Below are positions 52,018-59,852 of a stretch of 64,000 nt of DNA, one piece after another (within the stretch, counting starts at the first letter, position 1; each line of letters starts with the position of its first letter). The notes beneath the pieces were generated by a model. The model worked only from the letters and a program-made list of their open reading frames with translations, was not told the origin of the DNA and searched no databases. The translations under genes and the position numbers were made by a program. Source of the stretch: Micromonospora yangpuensis (GTDB lineage: Bacteria > Actinomycetota > Actinomycetes > Mycobacteriales > Micromonosporaceae); contig NZ_FMIA01000002.1 in NCBI RefSeq assembly GCF_900091615.1, forward strand, positions 3,348,001 through 3,412,000, read 5' to 3'.

Positions 52018-53112
52018 ATGCATCGACCTGGTCAGGCCGTCGACCTGCACAGCCACTGGTGGCCCCGGGAGTTCGCCACCGCCGTCCGGGCGGGCCGTCG
52101 CTGGCACGCCTGGGACTCCGACCTGACCGCCGCCACGCCCCGGATCGTGGCCGGCGACCGCGACGCCCCGGCCCCGGTCGACCTGTTCCGCACCGACCTG
52201 ACCGAGCGCCGCGAGCGCCGGGCCGCCGAGGGCATCGTCCGCGAGGCGGCCATGGTCCCGGTCTTCCTCTGGGGGTACGAGCTGCCGGCCGCCGAGGCCG
52301 AGGCGTACTGCCGCGACGTCAACGCCGACCTGGCCGACGCCCAGGCCGCCTCCGGCGGGTCCTTCACCGGCCTGGGCCTGCTGCCGTTGCAGGACCACGA
52401 CGCCGCGCTGCGGGTGCTCGACCACGCGGTCAAGGACCTCGGCCTGTACGCGTTCAGCATCGGCACCAACGTCGAGGACGCCAACCTCGACGACCCGAAG
52501 GTGGTCGGCATCCTGGAGCAGGTGCTGGCGGCCGGGGCCGCGATCGTCATCCACGCCAACTGGTACACCCGGGCCGGTCGGGAGCGCACCTGCCGGCACA
52601 TGTTCGACAACTCCGTCGGGGTGCCGCTGGAGGCCGGCCTGGCGCTGGCCTCGCTCATCTACTCCGGGCTGCTGGACAGGTACCCGCAGGCGCGGATCTG
52701 CTGCTCACACGGCGGCGGTTGGCTGCCCTACGGCATCGGCCGGCTCAACCTGCGCTACCTGCAGGGGCGCGACAGCGGGCTGCTGGCCGAGGCCCCGGAC
52801 CGCTACCTGCGGCGGTTCCACTACGACTGCCTGGTGCACGACGAGCGCGCGTTGCGGCTGCTGGTGGAACGGGTCGGCACCGACCGGGTGGTGATCGGCA
52901 CCGACCACCCGTACGGCGGGGACATCCCCGAGATCGGCGCGGTGCGCTGGATCGCCGAGCAGCCCTTCCTGACCAGCCGGGAGAAGGACATGGTCGTCCG
53001 GGAGAACGCCGCGGCCTTCCTGGACGGCGCGCGGAGTTCGGTCGCCGGTTCCGGCGACGGGCGGACTTCGGTCGCCGGTTCCGGCGACGCAGGCGGCTCG
53101 ACTCTGGGCTGA
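52018..53112 (+). CDS. amidohydrolase-2 (ACMSD-type) metal hydrolase/decarboxylase
   Basis: 364 residues from ATG 52018 (AGAGGGG 8 bases upstream; GTG 52009 is an alternative). The Zn ligands of the ACMSD group are in VDLHSHWWP (H-x-H), IVIHANWY, CCSHGGGWLPYGIGRL and the Asp in VIGTDHPYGGD. The C-terminal 25 residues contain an exact-style duplication (SVAGSGDG-x-TSVAGSGD) made by a 30-bp repeat (53031-53090) and are not part of the fold. A similar enzyme is coded at 54981. Under operator site C. Confidence 0.87.
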   Translation: MHRPGQAVDLHSHWWPREFATAVRAGRRWHAWDSDLTAATPRIVAGDRDAPAPVDLFRTDLTERRERRAAEGIVREAAMVPVFLWGYELPAAEAEAYCRDVNADLADAQAASGGSFTGLGLLPLQDHDAALRVLDHAVKDLGLYAFSIGTNVEDANLDDPKVVGILEQVLAAGAAIVIHANWYTRAGRERTCRHMFDNSVGVPLEAGLALASLIYSGLLDRYPQARICCSHGGGWLPYGIGRLNLRYLQGRDSGLLAEAPDRYLRRFHYDCLVHDERALRLLVERVGTDRVVIGTDHPYGGDIPEIGAVRWIAEQPFLTSREKDMVVRENAAAFLDGARSSVAGSGDGRTSVAGSGDAGGSTLG

Positions 53113-53140
53113 AGGTGCTGGTGGCGGCGGTGGGCCGCCC

Positions 53141-53199
53141 TTGACAGGGTTCGACGATCACGCCTAGTTTTTCTGGAACGGCGTTTCGCTCAGCGGAAG
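53141..53199 (+). promoter_or_regulatory. promoter and IclR-type operator (site D)
   Basis: TTGACA (53141-53146), 18 bases, TAGTTT (53165-53170). Four bases on comes GGAAC-GGC-GTTTC-GCTCAGC-GGAAG (53175-53199). The layout is that of sites A and B2. The third half-site doubles as the ribosome site region (GCGGAAGGA) of the ADC-like gene. Confidence 0.72.
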
Positions 53200-53206
53200 G
53201 ATAGAC

Positions 53207-54013
53207 ATGTCCACGCTCCGAGGGTTCGGCAATCCACTCTCCCCGACCGGCCGAGCGGCGCTCGTCGACCCGCCGCCGCACCACATCAGCGCCGACGCGA
53301 TCCAGGTCGTCTACCGGGTTGACCCGGACAAGGCCCGGGCGTACCTGCCGGACGGGCTCGAACTGCACCCGGACGCGCTCGCCTACGCGTACGTGGCCGA
53401 CATGGTCAAGGTCAGCGAGAGCCAGCCCGACCAGGCCTGGGTGGAACCGCAGGCCTCCCAGTACCAGGAGGGCATCCTCGGCCTCTACTGCACCTACCAG
53501 GGGCAGCCCGGCCGGTTCAGCGCCTTCATCTGGGTCAGCGAGGACTGGTCGGTGGTCTTCGGCCACTACATGGGCTTCGCCAAGAAGCAGGGCCTGATCC
53601 ACAAGACGAAGATCCAGCCGGCCAACCCGGCGCTCGGCCCGGTCGGGCCCGGCACCCGGTTGCGCGGCACCGTCGACCGGTTCAGCCACCGGATCTTCAA
53701 CGTCGACATCCAGCTCACCGAGAAGATCGACGACGACGCGATCCCCTCGCACGGCCACCGCGTCTACACCTACCGGCACATCCCGTCGCCCAGCCCGGAC
53801 GTGGCCGACCAGCGGCAGTTGTTCGCCCTCGACCTGGACCGGGCCACCACCATCGACGCCTGGCGGGGCACCGGCGGCGTGGAGATCAAGACCGACGCGT
53901 TCAACGAGGACCTCGACGGCTTCCAGCCGCTGGAGATCGTCGACGCGTTCACCTTCCAACGTGGCTGGACCACCAAGGCCGGCGCGACCCTGCTGCGAGA
54001 GGACCACGCATGA
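53207..54013 (+). CDS. acetoacetate decarboxylase-family protein
   Basis: 268 residues from ATG 53207. The ADC fold is indicated by VYRVDPDKARAYLPDGLELHP, AYAYVADMVKVSES, QYQEGILGLYCTYQGQPGRFSAFIWVSED and the Schiff-base lysine region FGHYMGFAKKQGLIHKTKI (K126 or K127; true ADC has a similar Lys-Lys pair). Related members act as decarboxylases, aldolase-dehydratases or hydratases. It heads a four-gene operon with ATGA/GTGA overlaps to a NicX/M29-like enzyme, an amidohydrolase and a flavoprotein, under operator site D. Confidence 0.85.
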   Translation: MSTLRGFGNPLSPTGRAALVDPPPHHISADAIQVVYRVDPDKARAYLPDGLELHPDALAYAYVADMVKVSESQPDQAWVEPQASQYQEGILGLYCTYQGQPGRFSAFIWVSEDWSVVFGHYMGFAKKQGLIHKTKIQPANPALGPVGPGTRLRGTVDRFSHRIFNVDIQLTEKIDDDAIPSHGHRVYTYRHIPSPSPDVADQRQLFALDLDRATTIDAWRGTGGVEIKTDAFNEDLDGFQPLEIVDAFTFQRGWTTKAGATLLREDHA

Positions 54014-54984
54014 CCGACTGGGCCGCACTCCAGGTCGCCAAGGCCGCCCGCAACGTCGTCGACACCTCCCTCGCGGTACGCCCCGGCGAGCAGGTACTGG
54101 TCGCCGCCGACCACAACTCCGACCAGGCGGTGGTGGACGCGCTGCTGGCCGCCGTCGCCTCGGCCGGGGCCGAGGGCACCCTGGTGGTGCAGCCGGCCCG
54201 GGTCCGCGCCGGCGAGCCGGCCAACACGGTGATGGCAGCCGCCCTGGCCGGCGCCGACGTGATCATCTCGCCGACCTCGACCGCGCTGAGCTTCACCCCG
54301 GAGCTGAAGCAGGCCCTCAACCGGGGCGCGCGGGCCATCGTGATGACCGGGGTGACCCGGGCCGAGCTGACCGGTGGGGCCGGGGTGGCCGACTACGAGG
54401 AGGTCTACCGGATCACCAAGCCGCTCTCCGACGCGATCACCGCCGGCTCCCGGATGCGGATCACCTCCGCCCAGGGTTCCGACCTGACCGCCTCGCTGGA
54501 GGGGGTCACCTGCGGCGTCGGGGCGTCCTTCGCCCGGGAGCCCGGCCAGATCTCCAGCTACCCCAGCGGCGAGGCGTGGAGCGCGCCGGCCACCGGCACC
54601 GGGCAGGGCGTGCTGGTCGCCGACGGCTCGGCCCACCAGCTCGGCAAGCTGCGCGAGCCGATCCGGGTGCACTTCACCGACGGCCGGGCGGTCCGGATCG
54701 AGGGCGGCGCACAGGCCGACGAGCTGCGCCAGATGATCGACGGGGTGGAGAACGGCGACAACCTGGGCGAGCTGTCCATCGGCACCAACCCGGCGGCCCG
54801 GTTCCTCGGCAACATCACCGAGGACAAGAAGCAGGTAGGCACCGTCCACTTCGCCCTCGGCAACAGCGTCGTCGGCGGCACGGTCAAGGCCCCGATCCAC
54901 GTCGACCTGCTGCTGCTCACCCCGACCGTCGAGGTGGACGGGGAGATCCTGGTCCAGGACGGCAAGATCGTGAAAACCGCATGA
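54010..54984 (+). CDS. M29-peptidase/NicX-fold metalloenzyme
   Basis: 324 residues; ATGA overlap with the ADC-like gene. The order of blocks follows the M29 aminopeptidase and 2,5-dihydroxypyridine dioxygenase (NicX) group: VRPGEQVLVAADHNSDQAVVDALLAAV, TSAQGSDLTASLEG, YPSGEAWSAPATGTGQGVLVADGS, GELSIGTNPAARFLGNITEDKK, GTVHFALGNSVVGG, IHVDLLLL. Likely metal ligands are E254, H280, H297 and D299. The H-x-D pair matches NicX, whereas the Glu and first His match the peptidase branch. It may be a ring-opening oxygenase or an amide hydrolase, and the catabolic context favours small-molecule chemistry over peptide cleavage. Confidence 0.78.
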   Translation: MTDWAALQVAKAARNVVDTSLAVRPGEQVLVAADHNSDQAVVDALLAAVASAGAEGTLVVQPARVRAGEPANTVMAAALAGADVIISPTSTALSFTPELKQALNRGARAIVMTGVTRAELTGGAGVADYEEVYRITKPLSDAITAGSRMRITSAQGSDLTASLEGVTCGVGASFAREPGQISSYPSGEAWSAPATGTGQGVLVADGSAHQLGKLREPIRVHFTDGRAVRIEGGAQADELRQMIDGVENGDNLGELSIGTNPAARFLGNITEDKKQVGTVHFALGNSVVGGTVKAPIHVDLLLLTPTVEVDGEILVQDGKIVKTA

Positions 54985-56054
54985 GCGTACCGGCGATCGA
55001 CACGCACACCCACTTCTGGCCCCGGGGGCTGCTCGCGGCCGGTCGCGCCGGGCGGGACTGGTACGGCTGGCGGGCGCTGACCGAGGGCAACGGGAAACGG
55101 GCCTTCGCGTTGGGGCGTACCGTGCTGGCCTTCGACCCGCCGGAGGTCGACCTGGACGATCCGACGGCCCGGCTCGCCGGTCGGACCGCCGCCCAGGGCA
55201 TCGCCTTCGAAGCGGTGCAGGTCGCCGGCTTCCTGTTCAACTACCACCTCGACGCGGCCCGGGGCGCGGCCTTCTGCCGGGAGCTCAACACCGAGCTGGC
55301 CGAGTTGCAGGCCGCCGCGCCGCAACGCTACCGGGGGCTGGCCCAGCTGCCCCTGCAGGACCGCGACGCCGCCCTGGCCACCCTGGACCACGCGGTCCGG
55401 GAACTGGGCCTGCGGCACTTCGTCATCACCCCGGCGGTCAACGGCCGCAACCTGGACGATCCGCAGATCCTGCCGGTGCTGGAGGCGATGGCCGAGGCCG
55501 GGGTCACGGTGAACGTGCACCCGGCCTTCTTCGACAAGCTCGGCGCGGGCGACCGGCTCAGCCGGTACTACTTCGAGAGTTCCTTCGCCGCGCCGGTGGA
55601 GGCCAGCATCGGGCTGATGTCGGTGATCCACTCCGGCCTGCTGGACCGCCATCCCGACCTGCGGATGTGCTTCACCCACGGCGGCGGCATCGCGATCCAC
55701 TCGCTGGGCCGCTTCGACCACCGGTGGCACATGATCGGCGCGGCCCAGCGCAGCATGGCCCGGCCACCCAGCGAGTACCTGGCCGCCGGCAACCTCTTCT
55801 ACGACGTGCTGGTGCACGACGTGCGGGCCCTGGAACTGGTCGTCGAACGGGTCGGGGTGGACCAGCTGACCATCGGCACCGACCACCCGTTCGCCTGGGA
55901 CCACCCGGGCGGGGCGGCGAACTGGATCCGGGACGCCGACTTCCTCGACGCCGAGGCCCGGGAGAAGATCCTCTGGCGCAACGCGGCCCGCCTCTACGAC
56001 CTGGACACCACCGTCGGTCCGTGGGGCGACCCCGCGTCGGCGGTGTCGGGGTGA
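54981..56054 (+). CDS. amidohydrolase-2 (ACMSD-type) metal hydrolase/decarboxylase
   Basis: 357 residues from ATG 54981 (ATGA overlap). Zn ligands: AIDTHTHFWPRG (H-x-H), VNVHPAFF, CFTHGGGIAIHSLGRFDHRW and TIGTDHPFAWDH (Asp). It is clearly a paralogue of the enzyme at 52018 (shared LPLQDxDAAL-x-x-LDHAV, NLDDP, EAS/AGL, IHSGLLDRHP/IYSGLLDRYP, LVHDxRAL). Two such enzymes in one regulon suggest two successive or parallel decarboxylations or hydrolyses. Relatives include aminocarboxymuconate-semialdehyde and gamma-resorcylate decarboxylases. Confidence 0.87.
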   Translation: MSVPAIDTHTHFWPRGLLAAGRAGRDWYGWRALTEGNGKRAFALGRTVLAFDPPEVDLDDPTARLAGRTAAQGIAFEAVQVAGFLFNYHLDAARGAAFCRELNTELAELQAAAPQRYRGLAQLPLQDRDAALATLDHAVRELGLRHFVITPAVNGRNLDDPQILPVLEAMAEAGVTVNVHPAFFDKLGAGDRLSRYYFESSFAAPVEASIGLMSVIHSGLLDRHPDLRMCFTHGGGIAIHSLGRFDHRWHMIGAAQRSMARPPSEYLAAGNLFYDVLVHDVRALELVVERVGVDQLTIGTDHPFAWDHPGGAANWIRDADFLDAEAREKILWRNAARLYDLDTTVGPWGDPASAVSG

Positions 56055-57418
56055 GCGACTGTGACGTGGTGGTGGCCGGTGCCGGTGGCGCCGGCCTCGC
56101 CGCCGCGCTCGCCGCCGCCCAGGCCGGCCGGACGGTGGTGCTGGCCGAGGCGCGGGAGACCTTCCGGCAGGGCAGCAACACCGCGATGAGCACCTCGATG
56201 ATCCCGGCCGCCGGCACCCGCTGGCAGGCCGAGGCGCAGGTCACCGACTCGCCGGCCCGGTTCCTCGACGACATCCGGGCCAAGACCCACGGCCAGGCCG
56301 ACCCGGTGGTCGCGGTCGCGCTCACCACCGTCGCCGCCGAGCTGGTCGACTGGCTGGCCGACGCCTGCGGGGTACCGCTGGAACTGGTCACCGACTTCAG
56401 CTACCCCGGGCACTCGGCGTACCGGTGCCACAGCGTGCCGGACCGCTCCGGGGCGAGCCTGCACCGGGCGCTGCTGGACGCCGCGGCGAACCTGGACGAC
56501 CTGCACCTGGTGGTACCGGCCCGGCTGGTCGACGTGCGCACCGACGAGCGCGGCGCGGTGCGCGCCGCCGTGCTGCAACGACCCGACGGCAGCCGGGAGG
56601 AGATCGACACGGCAGCCGTGGTGCTGGCCACCAACGGCTTCGCCGCCGACGCCGACCTGGTCGGCCGGCACCTGCCGGAGATCGCCGGCGGGGTCTACCA
56701 CGGCGGGGAGGCCTCCCGGGGCGACGCGCTGCACCTGGCCGAGCGGCTGGGCCTGGACACCGGCTGCCTCGACGCGTACCAGGGGCACGGGTCGCTGGCC
56801 GTGCCGGAGTCGATCCTGCTCACCTGGGCGGTGGTCATGCACGGCGGCTGGTTGGCCGACGCCGCCGGCCGGCGCTTCGGCGACGAGACGGTCGGCTACT
56901 CCGAGTACGCCGTCAAGGTGCTGGCCCGCCCCGGCGGCCGGGCCTGGGCCGTCTACGACCAGCGGATCCACCAGGCCTGCCTGGCATTCAAGGACTACCT
57001 GGACGTGGTGGAGGCCGGTGCGGTGCGCTGGGCCGACGACCTGGCCCAACTGGCCGCCGCCACCGGGCTGCCGGTGGACGCGTTGACCGCCACCATGAAC
57101 GAGGCGAACGCCGCCGCCTCCGGTGCCGGGGCCGACCGCTTCGGCCGTACCACGTGGGCGGGCCCGTTGCGGCCACCGTTCGCGGCGGTCCGGGTCACCG
57201 GCGCGCTCTTCCACACCCAGGGCGGGCTCCTGGTCGACCGGCACGCCCGGGTGCTACGCGGCGGGACCCCGGTGCCCGGCCTGTACGCCGCAGGTGGCGC
57301 CGCCGTCGGGATCTCCGGCCACGGTGCCGGCGGCTACCTGGCCGGCAACGGTCTGCTGGCCGCCCTCGGCCTGGGCTTCCTCGCCGGCCGCCACGCGGCG
57401 GATCACGGCAGCCGCTGA
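56051..57418 (+). CDS. FAD-dependent oxidoreductase (fumarate reductase/ketosteroid dehydrogenase-like)
   Basis: 455 residues from GTG 56051 (GTGA overlap). The FAD dinucleotide fold opens the protein (DVVVAGAGGAGLAAALAAAQAGRTVVLAEA), followed by SNTAMSTSMIPAAGTRWQ. A second FAD contact lies in AAVVLATNGFAADADLV and the closing block in GLYAAGGAAVGISGHGAGGYLAGNGLLAALGLGFLAGRHAA. This is the FAD_binding_2 family, which adds or removes hydrogens next to a carbonyl or in an enoic diacid. Last gene of the site-D operon. No signal peptide. Confidence 0.88.
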   Translation: MSDCDVVVAGAGGAGLAAALAAAQAGRTVVLAEARETFRQGSNTAMSTSMIPAAGTRWQAEAQVTDSPARFLDDIRAKTHGQADPVVAVALTTVAAELVDWLADACGVPLELVTDFSYPGHSAYRCHSVPDRSGASLHRALLDAAANLDDLHLVVPARLVDVRTDERGAVRAAVLQRPDGSREEIDTAAVVLATNGFAADADLVGRHLPEIAGGVYHGGEASRGDALHLAERLGLDTGCLDAYQGHGSLAVPESILLTWAVVMHGGWLADAAGRRFGDETVGYSEYAVKVLARPGGRAWAVYDQRIHQACLAFKDYLDVVEAGAVRWADDLAQLAAATGLPVDALTATMNEANAAASGAGADRFGRTTWAGPLRPPFAAVRVTGALFHTQGGLLVDRHARVLRGGTPVPGLYAAGGAAVGISGHGAGGYLAGNGLLAALGLGFLAGRHAADHGSR

Positions 57419-57455
57419 CCCACCGCTGCCCACCTCGGGCCGGTCGCCGCCGGTG

Positions 57456-57690
57456 CCCCGACCTCGGACCGGGTCGATGCTGGTGGCCTGGGCCCCGGGT
57501 GGGGTCGACGTTGGTGGCCCCGACCTCGGGTCGGGTCGATGCTGGTGGCCCCGACCTCGGGTCGGGTCGATGCTGGTGGCCCCGACCTCGGGTCGGGTCG
57601 ATGCTGGTGGCCTGGGCCCCGGGTGGGGTCGACGCTGGTCTCGACTCGGGGTGGGTCAGCGCTGGTGGCCCCGACCTCGGGCCGCTGACG
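57456..57690. repeat. 31-bp minisatellite, 7-8 copies
   Basis: The unit is CCCCGACCTCGGGTCGGG followed by TCGATGCTGGTGG. Units begin at 57456, 57487, 57518, 57549, 57580, 57611 and 57642, with a shorter last unit at 57669. The second and sixth copies share a variant (CTGGGCCCCGGGTGGGG). Confidence 0.93.
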
Positions 57691-57843
57691 CAGCGCTCCT
57701 GCCCAGGGTGCCGCTGCGCGAGGGGCGGCAGCAATGAGCTGACCAAACAACCGCCCCACTTTGCACCCATTCCTCCCGTTCCTCGCCCACAACTGCCCAC
57801 GCGCCCCACGCCCACCCACCGCTTGAAGCGGTCCCCGAGGTGA

Positions 57844-57888
57844 ATCTTGGACACTTACCGTTCTATTTGGACGGTAAGTGTCCAAGAT
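57844..57888. repeat. perfect 18-bp stem hairpin
   Basis: The arms 57844-57861 and 57871-57888 (ATCTTGGACACTTACCGT and its complement) enclose a 9-base loop TCTATTTGG. It shares its outer TCTTGGA/TCCAAGA with the hairpin at 58082. It could be a terminator for the site-D operon, though 425 bases away. Confidence 0.88.
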
Positions 57889-58081
57889 CTACCCCATTCG
57901 GGTACGGAGAGAGCGCGGCGCTCCGGTTGGGGCGGGGAGGGGCGGGGAGGTCGGGGGCCGGGAGGCGGGGCGATGGGGAGGCCGAGTTGGCCAGCCAGCC
58001 CGGTGGCTGGCCGCACAACCGAACCACCTTGCACCCGCTCGTCCCGGTTTCTCGTCTGCGAGGCGTCGACAGCAGGCGGGG

Positions 58082-58131
58082 GATCTTGGAAGAAAGCGGC
58101 CCCCCGGAGGGGCACATTTCTTTCCAAGATC
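58082..58131. repeat. hairpin related to the one at 57844
   Basis: GATCTTGGAAGAAA (58082-58095) pairs with TTTCTTTCCAAGATC (58117-58131), with one bulged base. The centre GGCCCCCCGGAGGGGC can pair further. It lies 157 bases beyond the stop codon of the convergent hydantoinase gene and may also serve as its terminator. Confidence 0.82.
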
Positions 58132-58288
58132 TTTGCCGCCCCCACGCCCCGCCGCCCGATCAGCCTGCCACGCGCGCCGCCCGACCAGCCGTCCCCGACC
58201 AGCCGTCGCCCGCCGCTGGGCGGGTTGGGTGTCCAGGTGTGGTGCCGGTCCCGGCCGGTCGGGGTGGGGCCGACCGGCCGGGACCGGG

Positions 58289-59755
58289 TCAGTCGCGGAC
58301 CGGGCGGCGCAGGTAGCGGCCGGTCGGGGTGCCGACCACCGCGCCGTCGCGCAGGATCCGGTTGCCGCGCAGCCAGACTTCGTCGACCCGGGCGGTCAGC
58401 TCGAAACCCTCGAACGGGGTGTACTCCTGGGTGGAGTCGCTCTCCTGGGCCCGTACCGTCCAGGTCCGGTCCGGGTCGACGAGCACGATGTCGGCGTCGA
58501 AGCCCGGCGCGAGGTCGCCCTTGCGTGGCCAGAGCCCGTAGCGCTTGGCCGGGTTGGCGCTGAGCAGCTCGGCGACCCGGCCCAGCGGCAGGCCGTGCCG
58601 CCGGCCCTCGGTGATCAGACCCGGCAGCAGGTACTCGGCCCCGCCGAAGCCGGACTTGGCCAGGAACACGTCGTCGCGGTCGGTGCCGAACTTGGCCTCG
58701 TCGCGGCAGCAGGCGTGGTCGGAGACCACCCAGTCGACGTGCCCGTCCAGCACCGCCTGCCAGAGCGCCAGCCGGTCCGACTCGGCCCGCAGCGGCGGGT
58801 TGACCTTGCCGCCCAGCCCGGCGGCGGTGTCGTAGGTGGCCAGCAGGTGGCCGATGGTGACCTCGCGGCGGAAGTCCACGTGCGGGAAGGCCTGGGCCAT
58901 CCGCAGCGCCGCGGACATCGCCTTCTCGCCGGACAGGTGCAGCAGGTTGATCGCCGGCAGGCCGGTCTCGTGGGCCAGGTACGAGGCCATGGTGATGGCC
59001 AGCCCCTCCGAGTGTGCCGGCCGTGACGCGCTGTACGCGGCCAGGCCCTTCAGATCGCCGGCCTCCTCGACCAGCTTGGTGTAGGCGGCCATGATCTCGG
59101 CCGTCTCGCAGTGCAGCGAGAGGCTGATCCCGTCGGCCAGCTCGGGCCGTTCGGCGCGGACCCGCTGCACGCCCCGCATGACGAACTCGAAGTGTGCCAG
59201 GTCGTAGCGCTCGCCGGGCGGGGTCATCAGGAACGACGACTGGTCGGCCGAGCGGCCGTGCAGCCCGTGTGAGCCGTAGAACATGAAGATCTTGAACGAG
59301 GAGACCCCGAAGTCGTCGACCAGTTGGCCCAGCTCGTCGATGTGCCCGGCCTGCATGGGGGCGAGGTGGAACGCGTAGTCGACGTACGAGCGGTCCTGGC
59401 TGAGCTTGAGCACCTCGGGGAAGAACTCGGCGTAGCTGCCGCCCCGGTTGAGGTAGTACTGGCCGGTGCGCATGTAGGTCAGGCCGGTGGTCACCCCGCC
59501 CTGTGCCGACGCCCGCGACTCGCTGTCGGTGTCGACGTCCAGCGGGTTGTAGATGCCCCAGTGCTGGTGGCCGTCGACGGCGCCGGGGAAGGCCAGCCGG
59601 CCTCGGGCGTCGACGACCTCCCGGGCGTCCTCGGGTCGCAGCTGCGGCCCGATCGCGGTGATGGTGCCACCGTCGACCGCGATGGCGGCCGGGACGGGAT
59701 CCGCTGTCCCGGGTCGCACCACTCGCGCGTTGGTGATGAGCAGGTCATGGGTCAT
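58289..59755 (-). CDS. dihydropyrimidinase/hydantoinase-like cyclic amidohydrolase
   Basis: 488 residues from ATG 59755 (AGGAGGGG upstream). The binuclear metal site of the hydantoinase/dihydroorotase group is complete: GHQHWG (H-x-H), the carboxylated lysine in SSFKIFM, His in SLHCET, His in NLLHLSG and Asp in VVSDHACC. The end is ANPAKRYGLWPRKGDLAPGFDADIVLVD. It would open a cyclic amide or imide ring (hydantoin, dihydropyrimidine or allantoin type). It lies between the site-D operon and the CitE-like gene. The 97-base upstream gap ends at a weak IclR-like half-operator (59818-59834). Confidence 0.88.
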   Translation of the reverse strand: MTHDLLITNARVVRPGTADPVPAAIAVDGGTITAIGPQLRPEDAREVVDARGRLAFPGAVDGHQHWGIYNPLDVDTDSESRASAQGGVTTGLTYMRTGQYYLNRGGSYAEFFPEVLKLSQDRSYVDYAFHLAPMQAGHIDELGQLVDDFGVSSFKIFMFYGSHGLHGRSADQSSFLMTPPGERYDLAHFEFVMRGVQRVRAERPELADGISLSLHCETAEIMAAYTKLVEEAGDLKGLAAYSASRPAHSEGLAITMASYLAHETGLPAINLLHLSGEKAMSAALRMAQAFPHVDFRREVTIGHLLATYDTAAGLGGKVNPPLRAESDRLALWQAVLDGHVDWVVSDHACCRDEAKFGTDRDDVFLAKSGFGGAEYLLPGLITEGRRHGLPLGRVAELLSANPAKRYGLWPRKGDLAPGFDADIVLVDPDRTWTVRAQESDSTQEYTPFEGFELTARVDEVWLRGNRILRDGAVVGTPTGRYLRRPVRD

Positions 59756-59817
59756 CGCACACCCCTCCTAGCGGCTGCGGCCCAGGCTAAGGCCCCCGGA
59801 CCGCTGTGCGCAACACC

Positions 59818-59834
59818 GGTCCGCTGGTCGGAAC
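59818..59834 (-). promoter_or_regulatory. weak IclR-like half-operator (site G)
   Basis: On the minus strand GTTCC-GACCAGC-GGACC shows the GTTCC-N7-GGAxC spacing of the other sites, but the leading GRAAC half is absent. It lies 63-79 bases upstream of the hydantoinase start. It may be a degenerate site or chance. Confidence 0.3.
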
Positions 59835-59852
59835 ATTGGGGATGCGTGGTGG

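Larger units (their letters stand above)
57419..58288. other. 870-bp intergenic region with repeats and hairpins
   Basis: No gene is supported. It contains a 31-bp minisatellite (57456-57690), a perfect 18-bp hairpin (57844-57888), a G-rich stretch and a second hairpin of similar outer sequence (58082-58131). Reading frames across the minisatellite are artefacts of the repeat. Confidence 0.75.
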
